NCBI RefSeq assembly: GCF_016907695.1
Contig: NZ_JAFBCK010000001.1
Location: 4,576,001-4,640,000, forward strand
DNA: 64,000 nucleotides
Reading direction: 5' to 3'
DNA from: Actinokineospora baliensis
GTDB lineage: Bacteria; Actinomycetota; Actinomycetes; Mycobacteriales; Pseudonocardiaceae
The notes under the pieces are model-generated. The model was not told the DNA's origin. It was given only the letters and a program-made list of their open reading frames with translations, and searched no databases. Positions 26,761-34,567 of this stretch are shown piece after piece. A program made the translations under genes and the position numbers. Numbering within the stretch: the stretch's first letter is position 1; every line of letters begins with the position of its first letter.

Positions 26761-29276
26761 TCGCGGTCGCGTTCGTCCAGTGGGGCGGGCACGCGGGCCG
26801 CGGGTTCACCCCGGTCCGCGAGGGGAGCCTGGCCGAGGTCGAGCGGCCGTTCCGGGACGCCGCGCACGCCTTGGTCCACCACCCGAGCGGGGTCCAGCAA
26901 CCACCCGCCAAGCTCGGCGACATCGCCGCGCACCCCGCGCTCGGGCTGCGCCGGGTCGACGTGCCCGACCTCGGCGCGCACTGGTGCTTCTCGGTGCAGG
27001 TCAAGGGCGGCCGGATCGGTCGGACCGGGGTGTGCCAGTTCCTGTTCGCCCCGGTCGGCCCGGTCGCCCCGGCCGACCTGTGGGCCAGTGGCACGGCCGC
27101 GGTCGTGGCGGGCGAGGGGCTGATCCCGTGGAGTGTCGCGCAGGACGGTCTGCCAGAAGCAGTCGGACCCGCCCGGGTGCCGTCCGACGCGATCGAGCCG
27201 GTGCTGCGGGCCCTGGCCGCAGGGCAGGAGCGGGTGCGGCTCCCCGCGGCCGTCGGGGAGGTCCCGGCCGCGATCGCCGCGCTGCTGCGGGTCCTGCCGG
27301 AACCGGTCGTGCTCAATCGGGTGTGGAGCACCTACCTGGTGGAGGTCCCGATGGGCCGCAGCCACCCGCACGTCACCGGTGACTGGCCAGAACACCTGCG
27401 CGACAACGACTTCGCGCGGGAAGTGCACAGTTGGCTGACCCCGACAGCCGCGGTCGCGACGTGGCACGGCATCGACTCGGCCGAGCGGGCGATGGACCTG
27501 CTTGTCGACGTCGCCGCGGGTGGCGGGGCGATGCCCGAGTACCGCGACCTGCCAAACATGGGCGACCTGCTGGCCGCGGTCGCCCACGACAAAGTCGTGC
27601 TGCTGCGGCAGGACGAGATCGCGGGCGCGCTCGACGCCGCCGACGAACGGGTCCTGCGACCGGAGAACTCCGCCGTGCTGGCGGCCTGGGTCGAGTCCAC
27701 ACCGGATGGTGCGATCGACAGGCTGTCCGGCCGCTCGGTGCCCGCGCCGTTCGAGGACGTCGTCTTCGAACGGCTGCTGGAGCTGCACGAGGCCAAGCCG
27801 CAGGCCCAAGTGCTCCGGATCCCCGGATCGCGCGACGCGGACCCGGACTGGTTCGACGCGTCCGTCACCCTGGTCCTTCGGCGCTGCCCGACCGAGGAGG
27901 ACCGGGTCAACCTCGTCCGGGACCTGGTCGACCACGCCGGGGTGCCGGAGCGGGTGCGGCAGCGCGCGTGGTTCCTCGCACTGGGACTCGACGAGCTCGA
28001 CCCCGCCCTCGCCGACCTGTTCCCGATCACTCCCGAGCAGGTGGCCGAGGAGGTGCGCGTGACCGGCGGTCTCGGACCGCTGGCAGGTCGATACCTGCTC
28101 GCGGCCGACGACCGCGCCGAGGGCCTGCTGACCGTCCTCGCTCTCCTCGGCCCCCAGGAGCCCGCACGCGCGATCGACCTGCTGCGCCCGCTGGAGACCG
28201 CGACCGAGCAGCGGCACGTCCTGCGCGCGGTGCTGGAGCGGCACGAGGCGACTCCCGAGGGGTTCGGCGACTCGGTGTCCACCTGGCTGCTCACCGCGTG
28301 GCAGGCGACGGAGAGCCAGGAACTGCGGGAGTCCGTGCTCGTGCTGGGTTCCCACGCGCTGCGCAAACAAGGCGAGTCCCCGAGCCTGGACCTGTCCTTG
28401 GCCGCCGTGCGGACCGCTGCGGCGTCGCAGGAACCGGCGAAGTCCTTCGCAGGCTTCACCACCGTGCTGGCGACGGCGACGACCCGGTTGCGGGAGTTGG
28501 ACGACGCCCGGATCGTCGAACTAGCGGAGGAGCAGCAGAAGGTCCGGCTGCTCGACGCGGAGCTCAAGACCGAGCGTGCCCAGACAACGGCGCGGGTCAG
28601 GGAGGTGAAGGAGCTCGAAACCCGTCTTGTCAAGGAGAAGAAGGCCAGCGAGAACCAGCGCGCCGCTGCCGTGGAGGCGGAGCAGCGGCGCGGGAAGAGG
28701 GCCGTGGACACTGTGCGCTCCCGAGCCGCCGCGCTGGCGAAGACCGTGGAGGACAGGCATCGCGATGAGGTGCACGATGCCCGAACGCAGGCGCGGATAG
28801 ACGCCACGGCCAAGTACGACGCCAAACTGTCGGCCATGCGCGGGCAAGTCGAGGCCGAGTTCGCGACGAAACTCGCCCGACTTGGCCTCGCCTTCCCGGC
28901 CACCGCTCCCGACGCGGACTCACCCCAGGCCCCCGGCGCGGAAACGCCGCAGGCCCCGCGGAAGAAGCGCGGCGCCATCAAGTTGGACCTATCCGGCTTC
29001 GGCCGGATGTTCCGCCGCGCGAAACCAGCGGCCGACGAGGAGGACGCCCTGCCTGCCGGTCGTGTCGACGACACCCCGTGGCCCCCGGAACCCACGCGCG
29101 CTGGCCAGACGAGCGTTGAGCAAACGGAAGACGAGGGCCACATGACTGCTGACGAATACCGGGCGAAGCCCACCCGGTTCCCGCACGCCAAGGTGATCGG
29201 CGCCTTGGTCGCGGCGCTCCTCGTCTTGGGCGCCGTCATCTACCTTGTCGTCTTCCTGACGAGCACCTTCCACTAG
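26757..29276 (+). CDS. Large coiled-coil membrane protein, possible GTPase partner
   Basis: An 839-residue protein translated from a GTG that overlaps the GTPase gene's stop. Residues 1 to about 270 form an alpha/beta domain (VAFVQWGGHAGRGF at the start, YLVEVPMGRSHPHVTGDWPEHL). The middle is helical (HEAT-like, about 280-560). Residues about 585-710 are strongly coiled-coil (KVRLLDAELKTERAQ onward). A Pro-rich linker and a C-terminal TM helix (about 812-834) follow. Order and position match the GAP1-type proteins that accompany Double-GTPases, but no sequence motif confirms this. Likely a membrane-tethered effector or scaffold. Confidence 0.6.
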   Translation: MIAVAFVQWGGHAGRGFTPVREGSLAEVERPFRDAAHALVHHPSGVQQPPAKLGDIAAHPALGLRRVDVPDLGAHWCFSVQVKGGRIGRTGVCQFLFAPVGPVAPADLWASGTAAVVAGEGLIPWSVAQDGLPEAVGPARVPSDAIEPVLRALAAGQERVRLPAAVGEVPAAIAALLRVLPEPVVLNRVWSTYLVEVPMGRSHPHVTGDWPEHLRDNDFAREVHSWLTPTAAVATWHGIDSAERAMDLLVDVAAGGGAMPEYRDLPNMGDLLAAVAHDKVVLLRQDEIAGALDAADERVLRPENSAVLAAWVESTPDGAIDRLSGRSVPAPFEDVVFERLLELHEAKPQAQVLRIPGSRDADPDWFDASVTLVLRRCPTEEDRVNLVRDLVDHAGVPERVRQRAWFLALGLDELDPALADLFPITPEQVAEEVRVTGGLGPLAGRYLLAADDRAEGLLTVLALLGPQEPARAIDLLRPLETATEQRHVLRAVLERHEATPEGFGDSVSTWLLTAWQATESQELRESVLVLGSHALRKQGESPSLDLSLAAVRTAAASQEPAKSFAGFTTVLATATTRLRELDDARIVELAEEQQKVRLLDAELKTERAQTTARVREVKELETRLVKEKKASENQRAAAVEAEQRRGKRAVDTVRSRAAALAKTVEDRHRDEVHDARTQARIDATAKYDAKLSAMRGQVEAEFATKLARLGLAFPATAPDADSPQAPGAETPQAPRKKRGAIKLDLSGFGRMFRRAKPAADEEDALPAGRVDDTPWPPEPTRAGQTSVEQTEDEGHMTADEYRAKPTRFPHAKVIGALVAALLVLGAVIYLVVFLTSTFH

Positions 29277-29295
29277 GGACCCGGGACCAGACCAG

Positions 29296-30531
29296 ATGAA
29301 CACCGCAGAAGCGGCACACTCAGTCGACCAGCTGACCACCCTCGCCGCGCGCGAACTCACGGTCCTCAACCGTGCGAGCAGGACACGGCCCGCGCACCTG
29401 GCACAGCTCGACGCCCTCTTCGAGTTGGCGAAGGCCCAGGCGAAGCAGGTCGCGGCCGGATCGGGCCAGGTCGAACGCGACGCGGACCTGTGGCGGTTGC
29501 GCGAACCGGGGTTCCTGCGCGCCGTGTGCGACGTCCCGCTGCCGCAGCCGGGCGCGTCGCTCGCGCTGATCCCGGTGGTGCTCACCTGGGCCGTCCTGGG
29601 TGGCGCCGAAGTGATGTACCTCAACAGCGACCTGGCCCCGGAGGTGGCCGACCGGCCGCCGTTCTTCGCCTACTGGCTCAGCCTCCCGGTCTACTTAGGA
29701 CCCCTGCTGCTCTCCGCGCTCATCGTGGCCACCGTGCTGGGCATCATGGTCCGCTACGTCAAGCCCGCCCGGGCCCGGAAGCGGGCCGACGCCACCGACC
29801 GCCGGGTGCAGCGGCTGGAGGCCGACCTGCTGCGCCCGCTCGCGGTCCTGTGGGCGGCCCGCCCGGCCGCCGACGGCAGTGAGCACGTCCAGCGGCTGGG
29901 CGCGGAGCTGACCACCGCGGCCCGCCGCTTCGGGGCCGCGTCCGAGCGGCTGGCAGGCGCGGTCACGACCGTGCAGGAACTCGGGACCGCCGTCAGCAAG
30001 CTGCTCGACGGGCTGCCGCACCTGGGCGCGCACGCCGTCCAACTCGGTGAGGTGCAGCAGCGCATCGAGCGCGACACCGCCACCCTGGCCGAAGTCACGG
30101 CACCGATGACCGCACTCGCCGCCGACGTCGGGAAGGCGGCCACGACCGCTGCCACCGCCGCCGCGAAGGCCGCCCAGGTGCTGGACACCTTCACCGCCGA
30201 GTTGACCGAAGCGCGTGCGCTGGTCACGGCGACCGCCGAGCAGCGCACGGCGGTCGACTCGGCCGAGCAGCCGTTCACCTCGGCCGCGGCGCACGTCGAG
30301 TCCGCCGCCCGCGACCTGGGCCCGGTGACCGCGGCCCTGCGCAAGACCAGCGAGCAGCTCCGCGACGCGATCCACGAGGTCAACTGGCTCGCCATGGTCG
30401 CCGACGGGCTCCGGGCCGCCGACGCCGAGCACCGCGCGGAGGCCACCGAGCCCGCGGACCACCGGGTGGCGGACTTCCTGCCGCCGCCACTGCTCGACGC
30501 CGGTCACGCGCCCGCCGAGGACCGGGCATGA
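29296..30531 (+). CDS. Two-TM protein with long helical cytoplasmic tail
   Basis: A 411-residue protein. A helical N-terminus is followed by TM helices at residues about 88-108 and 130-153 with a short external loop between, then about 250 residues of Ala-rich helix (TTAATAAAKAAQVLDTFTAE) likely to be a coiled coil. The topology is like MotA/ZorA or chemoreceptor-type proteins with a long cytoplasmic helical tail, but no family motif was seen. It starts 19 bp after the previous gene and its stop overlaps the next ATG. The following small protein has a MotB-like TM helix, so the two may form one membrane unit. Confidence 0.6.
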   Translation: MNTAEAAHSVDQLTTLAARELTVLNRASRTRPAHLAQLDALFELAKAQAKQVAAGSGQVERDADLWRLREPGFLRAVCDVPLPQPGASLALIPVVLTWAVLGGAEVMYLNSDLAPEVADRPPFFAYWLSLPVYLGPLLLSALIVATVLGIMVRYVKPARARKRADATDRRVQRLEADLLRPLAVLWAARPAADGSEHVQRLGAELTTAARRFGAASERLAGAVTTVQELGTAVSKLLDGLPHLGAHAVQLGEVQQRIERDTATLAEVTAPMTALAADVGKAATTAATAAAKAAQVLDTFTAELTEARALVTATAEQRTAVDSAEQPFTSAAAHVESAARDLGPVTAALRKTSEQLRDAIHEVNWLAMVADGLRAADAEHRAEATEPADHRVADFLPPPLLDAGHAPAEDRA

Positions 30532-31052
30532 GGAAGCGGTACCGCGATCGCGGCGACCACGGCGCGCTCGGTGTGGCGGGCTGGCTGTTCGCCGAGTTGG
30601 CGCTCGTGCTCGTCGTCATCGCGTTCGGTTCGGAGGCGCTGCCCCCGCCCCGGGTGGCGGCGGACCCAGGTGCCCCGGTCACCACCACCACGCCCCCCAC
30701 GACGTCCTCGCCGCCGCCCGTCACGACCACCACGCCCACGGCGAGCGGGTTGCGGCTGGACACCGTGGTGTTCTTCGTCCTCGTGCCCGCGAACGGCGCT
30801 GGGGCGCTCGAGTCCTTTCAGGACCAGCTGAACGCGCTGCTCGGTCCCGACCAGCGGATCGGTCTCATCCTGCTCTTCGGCAAGGAGCGCGGCGGCTTCA
30901 GCGGCACCGACGTGTCCCGCCAGCTGACCGACATCGTCGTCGGAAGGGTGCCGCGGCTGCCGCGCGTCGAGCAGATCCGGCCGTACCTGGGTGACGAGGG
31001 CGCGCCCGGAACGGTGAAGGTCGAGCTCTTCCTCATGACGGGCCCCGCGTGA
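30528..31052 (+). CDS. MotB/OmpA-like small membrane protein
   Basis: A 174-residue protein with an Arg/Asp-rich start, one TM helix (residues about 14-36) and a Thr/Pro linker (about 49-70) before a C-terminal alpha/beta domain of about 100 residues. The helix has GWLFAELALVLVVIAFGS, resembling the MotB/ZorB-type WLxSFxDL helix but with Glu23 in place of Asp. The C-terminal domain (TVVFFVLVPANG ... RIGLILLFGKERGGFSGTDVSRQL) could be a divergent OmpA-like fold. The ATG overlaps the stop of the upstream gene. Function unknown; a stator-like partner is only a hypothesis. Confidence 0.55.
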   Translation: MRKRYRDRGDHGALGVAGWLFAELALVLVVIAFGSEALPPPRVAADPGAPVTTTTPPTTSSPPPVTTTTPTASGLRLDTVVFFVLVPANGAGALESFQDQLNALLGPDQRIGLILLFGKERGGFSGTDVSRQLTDIVVGRVPRLPRVEQIRPYLGDEGAPGTVKVELFLMTGPA

Positions 31053-31714
31053 TCCGCCTGCCGTGGCGCCGCAGCGCCCCCGCCGCCCCGCCCCCGGTCG
31101 GCGGCCTCGGCGTGCTCGACGGTCACGGCGGCCCGCTGGCAGGCCAGGTCGCACGTGCCCTCGGTCCCACCGCTCGGCTCGTCGACCCGTGGGAGATCAC
31201 CGGCGGCCTCGACTGCCTGGTGGTCGTGCTCCCGCTGCGCACCGACGACATCGCCGCCGAGACCCTCGACGCGGTGTCCAGCCTGGGCTCGGTCGCCACC
31301 GACCCGGCACTGGCCGGAGACTTCACCGCGGGTGTTGTCGTCGTCTGGTCCGCCCACCACCGCGACCGCGCCGAGCTCGCCGCCCCCCAGATCACCTCAA
31401 ACGCGGCGGTCGTCGACGCGTGGAACACCGCACGGCTCCTCCTGGGCACCTCGTGGCAGCGCGAGCGGTCCCGGCACGCGGGCGACGAAACCGCGGCAAC
31501 CCACTGCGTGAGCACCGCCATCCACCGCATGCTCCACGCCACCACCCACGACCCACACCTCCCAGACGTCTGCACCCACCTCACCGCCCTGGACGCAGGC
31601 CACCTGCACACCCTGACCCTCCGCCTCACCGACGGCTCGACCGAGCACTGGTCCGGCCACACCCCCATCACCACCGCCGTCCAGGTCCGCCTGGCGCGGC
31701 GCCGAGCGGGCTGA
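31049..31714 (+). CDS. Hypothetical protein, last gene of the operon
   Basis: A 221-residue soluble protein whose GTG overlaps the previous stop (GTGA). No family recognised. It has a basic, Pro-rich N-terminus and an alpha/beta middle (LDCLVVVLPLRTDDIAAE, GVVVVWSAHHRDR), and a His-rich C-terminal part (HRMLHATTHDPHLPD). It ends 71 bp before CRISPR array 2. The tight coupling implies it belongs to the same system as the SEDS-PBP fusion and the GTPase. Confidence 0.6.
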   Translation: MIRLPWRRSAPAAPPPVGGLGVLDGHGGPLAGQVARALGPTARLVDPWEITGGLDCLVVVLPLRTDDIAAETLDAVSSLGSVATDPALAGDFTAGVVVVWSAHHRDRAELAAPQITSNAAVVDAWNTARLLLGTSWQRERSRHAGDETAATHCVSTAIHRMLHATTHDPHLPDVCTHLTALDAGHLHTLTLRLTDGSTEHWSGHTPITTAVQVRLARRRAG

Positions 31715-31785
31715 CCACCGACGGGCCGGTGAGCACCATCGGCCCCGGGTTCGTCGACCGCCACAGCCACGTGGCGAGGGTGCTC

Positions 31786-32363
31786 TGGAACAGCCCGGCA
31801 TGGGCGGGGAGCACAACCGGTTCAAGTTGAACGTTCCCGGGATGTCGAGAACAGCCCCGCCTGCGCGGGGAGCACCACCTGGACGGGCACCGCGTGCTGC
31901 GCGAGGGGGGAACAGCCCCGCTCGCGCGGGGAGCACCCGCTCGGCGAACCCGAGGGGATCGAGCAGTCGGGAACAGCCCCGCTCGCGCGGGGAGCACCGC
32001 CGCTACCGGGGCACGAACGAGCCCCTGCCGGGAACAGCCCCGCTCGCGCGGGGAGCACGACGAGCTGGCCGCGACGCCGAACCGCGGCTGGGGAACAGCC
32101 CCGCTCGCGCGGGGAGCACTCCGCCAGTTCCAGGGGCGGCCGGACCGGCAAGGGAACAGCCCCGCTCGCGCGGGGAGCACCAGCAGTCCCTGACCGAGCA
32201 GGACGTCGAGGCAGGAACAGCCCCGCTCGCGCGGGGAGCACCACACTCGACGCCAACCAGTGCCACGATGCCGGGGAACAGCCCCGCTCGCGCGGGGAGC
32301 ACTGGTCTCATGCCGGTCGGCCAGGGTGGCAACCGGGAACAGCCCCGCTCGCGCGGGGAGCAC
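31786..32363 (-). CRISPR. CRISPR array 2, type I-E repeat, 10 repeats / 9 spacers
   Basis: Same 29-bp repeat as array 1 with an exact 61-bp period and 32-bp spacers. Repeats start at 31786, 31847, 31908, 31969, 32030, 32091, 32152, 32213, 32274 and 32335. The first two (31786, 31847) carry substitutions, so this is the trailer end. The leader is at the high-coordinate side and transcription is on the minus strand, as in array 1. None of its spacers was noticed to be shared with array 1. No cas gene is in the window, so Cas proteins must come from elsewhere. Confidence 0.97.
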
Positions 32364-32495
32364 ACTTGCTGACCAGGCACGTTGTCGGCCGGGGCCTCGG
32401 TTTTCATTCACTTCTGGAACGTGATTGACGCCTGCTCGGGTCGGTCGCGGTTGGCGCTGATGTGGGGCGGGTGCCGCATGGTGCAGAGTGTAGGG
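32364..32495 (-). promoter_or_regulatory. Leader of CRISPR array 2
   Basis: 132 bp co-linear with the leader of array 1, starting with the same ACTTGCTGACCAGGCACGTT and ending GAGTGTAGGG. The two differ by scattered substitutions but no visible gaps. It supports an old duplication of leader plus array. Confidence 0.8.
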
Positions 32496-32732
32496 CCGCT
32501 AAGCAGGGTGTTGGCGGCGCTGGTTGGGTTGAACACTCAGTCGTCCGCGTGTTGAAGCCGGAGGTCGCCAACAGCGGCGTGCCCTGTCGTTGATGCGCCC
32601 ATGAAGACCATGCGGCGGGGGATGTGGCGGCACCGTGTTTGACCTTGAGGCGCCTACGGGTACGGGCAGCAGGTTGTTTGCCGTATCCGCCGCTGGGATG
32701 AGGGGCCAATGGTCCCGAGGGCGTGTGGCCTG

Positions 32733-32850
32733 CTATAACTGTGCGGGTAAGCCCTCGGTACGGGGAAGCCGGTGTGAATCCGGCGCGGTCCCGCCACTGT
32801 GATCGGGTGTGAGCCCGGGAGTCAGGTTGCCGGCCGGGGATGGACGGCGT
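32733..32850 (+). promoter_or_regulatory. Cobalamin riboswitch 1
   Basis: The conserved core is plain: GGGGAAGCCGGTGTGAATCC, then GGCGCGGTCCCGCCACTGTG (32763-32801), then GTGAGCCCGGGAGTCAGG and TTGCCGGCC to about 32835. This is the adenosyl/methylcobalamin aptamer. It lies about 200 bp upstream of an ALDH/aminotransferase operon on the plus strand. Boundaries are approximate. Confidence 0.9.
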
Positions 32851-32861
32851 GTTCCACGAGG

Positions 32862-32909
32862 ATGGAGCTGACCCCGCGATGGGACCCTTCGGTACCCGAC
32901 AGCTGCTGA
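32862..32909 (+). CDS. Possible 15-aa leader peptide after riboswitch 1
   Basis: ATG 32862 follows CCACGAGG and encodes MELTPRWDPSVPDSC before TGA. The segment CCACGAGGATGGAGCTGA occurs at the same place after cobalamin riboswitch 2, where it opens a different 28-codon frame also starting MEL. The repeated motif with a start codon and a purine-rich element suggests a translated leader, or a conserved expression-platform element that only looks coding. Confidence 0.35.
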   Translation: MELTPRWDPSVPDSC

Positions 32910-32911
32910 TG

Positions 32912-32988
32912 CCGCGCGCGCTCGGCGGGTGGACCTCGCTCTGACGCGTTCCCGCGTCCACACCGACCCGCGCTGATCTCGCGCGCGG
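32912..32988 (+). terminator. Long hairpin in the leader (possible attenuator)
   Basis: CCGCGCGCG (32912-32920) pairs with CGCGCGCGG (32980-32988), and GGTGGAC (32928-32934) can pair with GTCCAC (32956-32961) inside it. It lies between the riboswitch and the ALDH start codon and could form an alternative terminating or start-masking structure. Confidence 0.4.
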
Positions 32989-33046
32989 TCCCCTTCACGC
33001 ACGGCCGCCTTGGTGCGCGGTCGTGTTCACGCTGCCTGGAGAACCC

Positions 33047-34567
33047 TTGACGCGCGTCACGTATGCCACGTTGTCCTCCGACAACGAAGATCTACACCTG
33101 GGTTACGAAGAAGGCTTGCGCACCGCCCGGTCGTGGCTGGGTGCGACCTTCCCCGGTAACGGCGAACCGTTCACTGTGGTCAGTCCCGCCGATCCGGCTC
33201 TCACGTTGTGCACGGTGCACGCCGCCACGGAGTCCGATGTGGATGAAGCTGTCCGCTCGGCGGCGGTTGCCGCGCCCGAGTGGGCGGCGAGGTCTTGGCA
33301 GGAGCGGGTTCGGCTGCTGCGGGCCGCTGCGGAGCTCATCAGTGATCGATGCCCGGAGTTGGCGGCGTTGATGAGCTTGGAGGTGGGCAAGAACCGGCTT
33401 GAAGCGCTCGGTGACGTGGAGGAGTCGGCTGATCTGATCCGGTACTACTGCGACCAAGTCGAGAAGCACGACGGGTTCGCGGTGGACATGGCGCGGTTGT
33501 CCGCCAAAGAGCACACGAGCAGCGTGCTGCGGCCATACGGGGTGTGGGCGGTGATCAGTCCGTTCAACTTCCCTATGGCGCTGGCGGCGGGGCCTGTGGG
33601 TGCGGCTCTGGTCGCGGGCAACACCGTGGTGCTCAAGCCGAGCCAGCAGGGGTCCTTCACGGCGCTGAAGCTGCACGAATGCCTGCTGGACGCGGGAATT
33701 CCCGCCGATGTCGTGCACCTGCTGCCCGGTGGCGATGACGTCGGACGCGCCGTGGTGGGCCACCGGGGAGTCGATGGGTTGACCTTCACCGGGTCCTACG
33801 AGACCGGTATGGCCATTCAGCGCGACTTCGCGACCGCCTACCCGAGGCCCGTGTTGTGCGAGATGGGCGGCAAGAACCCGGCCATCGTCACCGCGAGCGC
33901 CGATCTGGACATCGCGGCGGCCGGGGTGGTGCGGTCGGCGTTCGGGTTCTCCGGGCAGAAGTGCTCGGCTTGCTCCCGGGTCTACGTGCAACGCGAGGTG
34001 TACGAGCCCTTCCTGGAAGCCCTTGCCGCTCGCGCCGTCGACGTGGTGGTGGGCGACCCGACCGAGCGCGGCACCTTTGTCGGGCCGGTGATCGACAGGG
34101 ATGCCGTGGGCCGGTTCGAAGTCGCTGTGGAGCACGCCCGCGAGGTCGGTCGGGTGGTGGTTGGGGGAGAGGTAGTGCGCGGCAAGGGGAACTTCGTCGC
34201 GCCCACGGTCGTCGCCGATGTGCCGGTCGACGATCGGTTGTTCACCGACGAGCTGTTCGTGCCGTTCGTCGCCGTCGCCCCTGTGGATTCATTGGAGGAG
34301 GCTCTCGCGTTGGCCAACAACTCGGTTCTCGGCTTGACGGCGGGGTTCTTCTCGGCCGAGGAGCACGAGATTGACCAGTTCCTGAACACGATTGAGGCGG
34401 GTGTCGTGTACGTCAACCGGGCCGCGGGCGCCACTACCGGTGCGTGGCCGGGGGTGCAGCCTTTCGGCGGCTGGAAGGGATCCGGCAGTTCCGGCAAGGC
34501 GGGCGGCGGCGAACACTACGTACAACTGTTCCTGCGCGAGCAGTCCCGGACGGTGGTGTCGCGATGA
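33047..34567 (+). CDS. Aldehyde dehydrogenase, P5C dehydrogenase-like
   Basis: A 506-residue NAD(P)-dependent aldehyde dehydrogenase. The segment ISPFNFP, FTGSYETG, catalytic Glu in CEMGGKNPAI and catalytic Cys in FGFSGQKCSACSRVYV are those of 1-pyrroline-5-carboxylate dehydrogenases (RocA/PruA type), which oxidise glutamate semialdehyde. TTG 33047 is preferred because GGAGA lies 4 bp upstream; GTG 33023 is possible. The stop overlaps the ATG of a 4-aminobutyrate aminotransferase-like gene, so an aminotransferase-generated semialdehyde is the likely substrate. The gene is under cobalamin riboswitch 1. Confidence 0.85.
   Translation: MTRVTYATLSSDNEDLHLGYEEGLRTARSWLGATFPGNGEPFTVVSPADPALTLCTVHAATESDVDEAVRSAAVAAPEWAARSWQERVRLLRAAAELISDRCPELAALMSLEVGKNRLEALGDVEESADLIRYYCDQVEKHDGFAVDMARLSAKEHTSSVLRPYGVWAVISPFNFPMALAAGPVGAALVAGNTVVLKPSQQGSFTALKLHECLLDAGIPADVVHLLPGGDDVGRAVVGHRGVDGLTFTGSYETGMAIQRDFATAYPRPVLCEMGGKNPAIVTASADLDIAAAGVVRSAFGFSGQKCSACSRVYVQREVYEPFLEALAARAVDVVVGDPTERGTFVGPVIDRDAVGRFEVAVEHAREVGRVVVGGEVVRGKGNFVAPTVVADVPVDDRLFTDELFVPFVAVAPVDSLEEALALANNSVLGLTAGFFSAEEHEIDQFLNTIEAGVVYVNRAAGATTGAWPGVQPFGGWKGSGSSGKAGGGEHYVQLFLREQSRTVVSR

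Noticed and set aside
29296..31052. Zorya-like ZorA/ZorB call
   Set aside because: Only topology and one acidic TM residue support it; no ZorC/D/E partners and no conserved ZorA/B motifs, so kept as a hypothesis rather than a call.
17128..32363. Self-targeting or array-shared spacers
   Set aside because: None was noticed by eye, but a proper search of 20 spacers against the window was not possible.
31800..32411. Similar long open frames through CRISPR array 2
   Set aside because: Repeat-derived peptides only; no start signals or family features.
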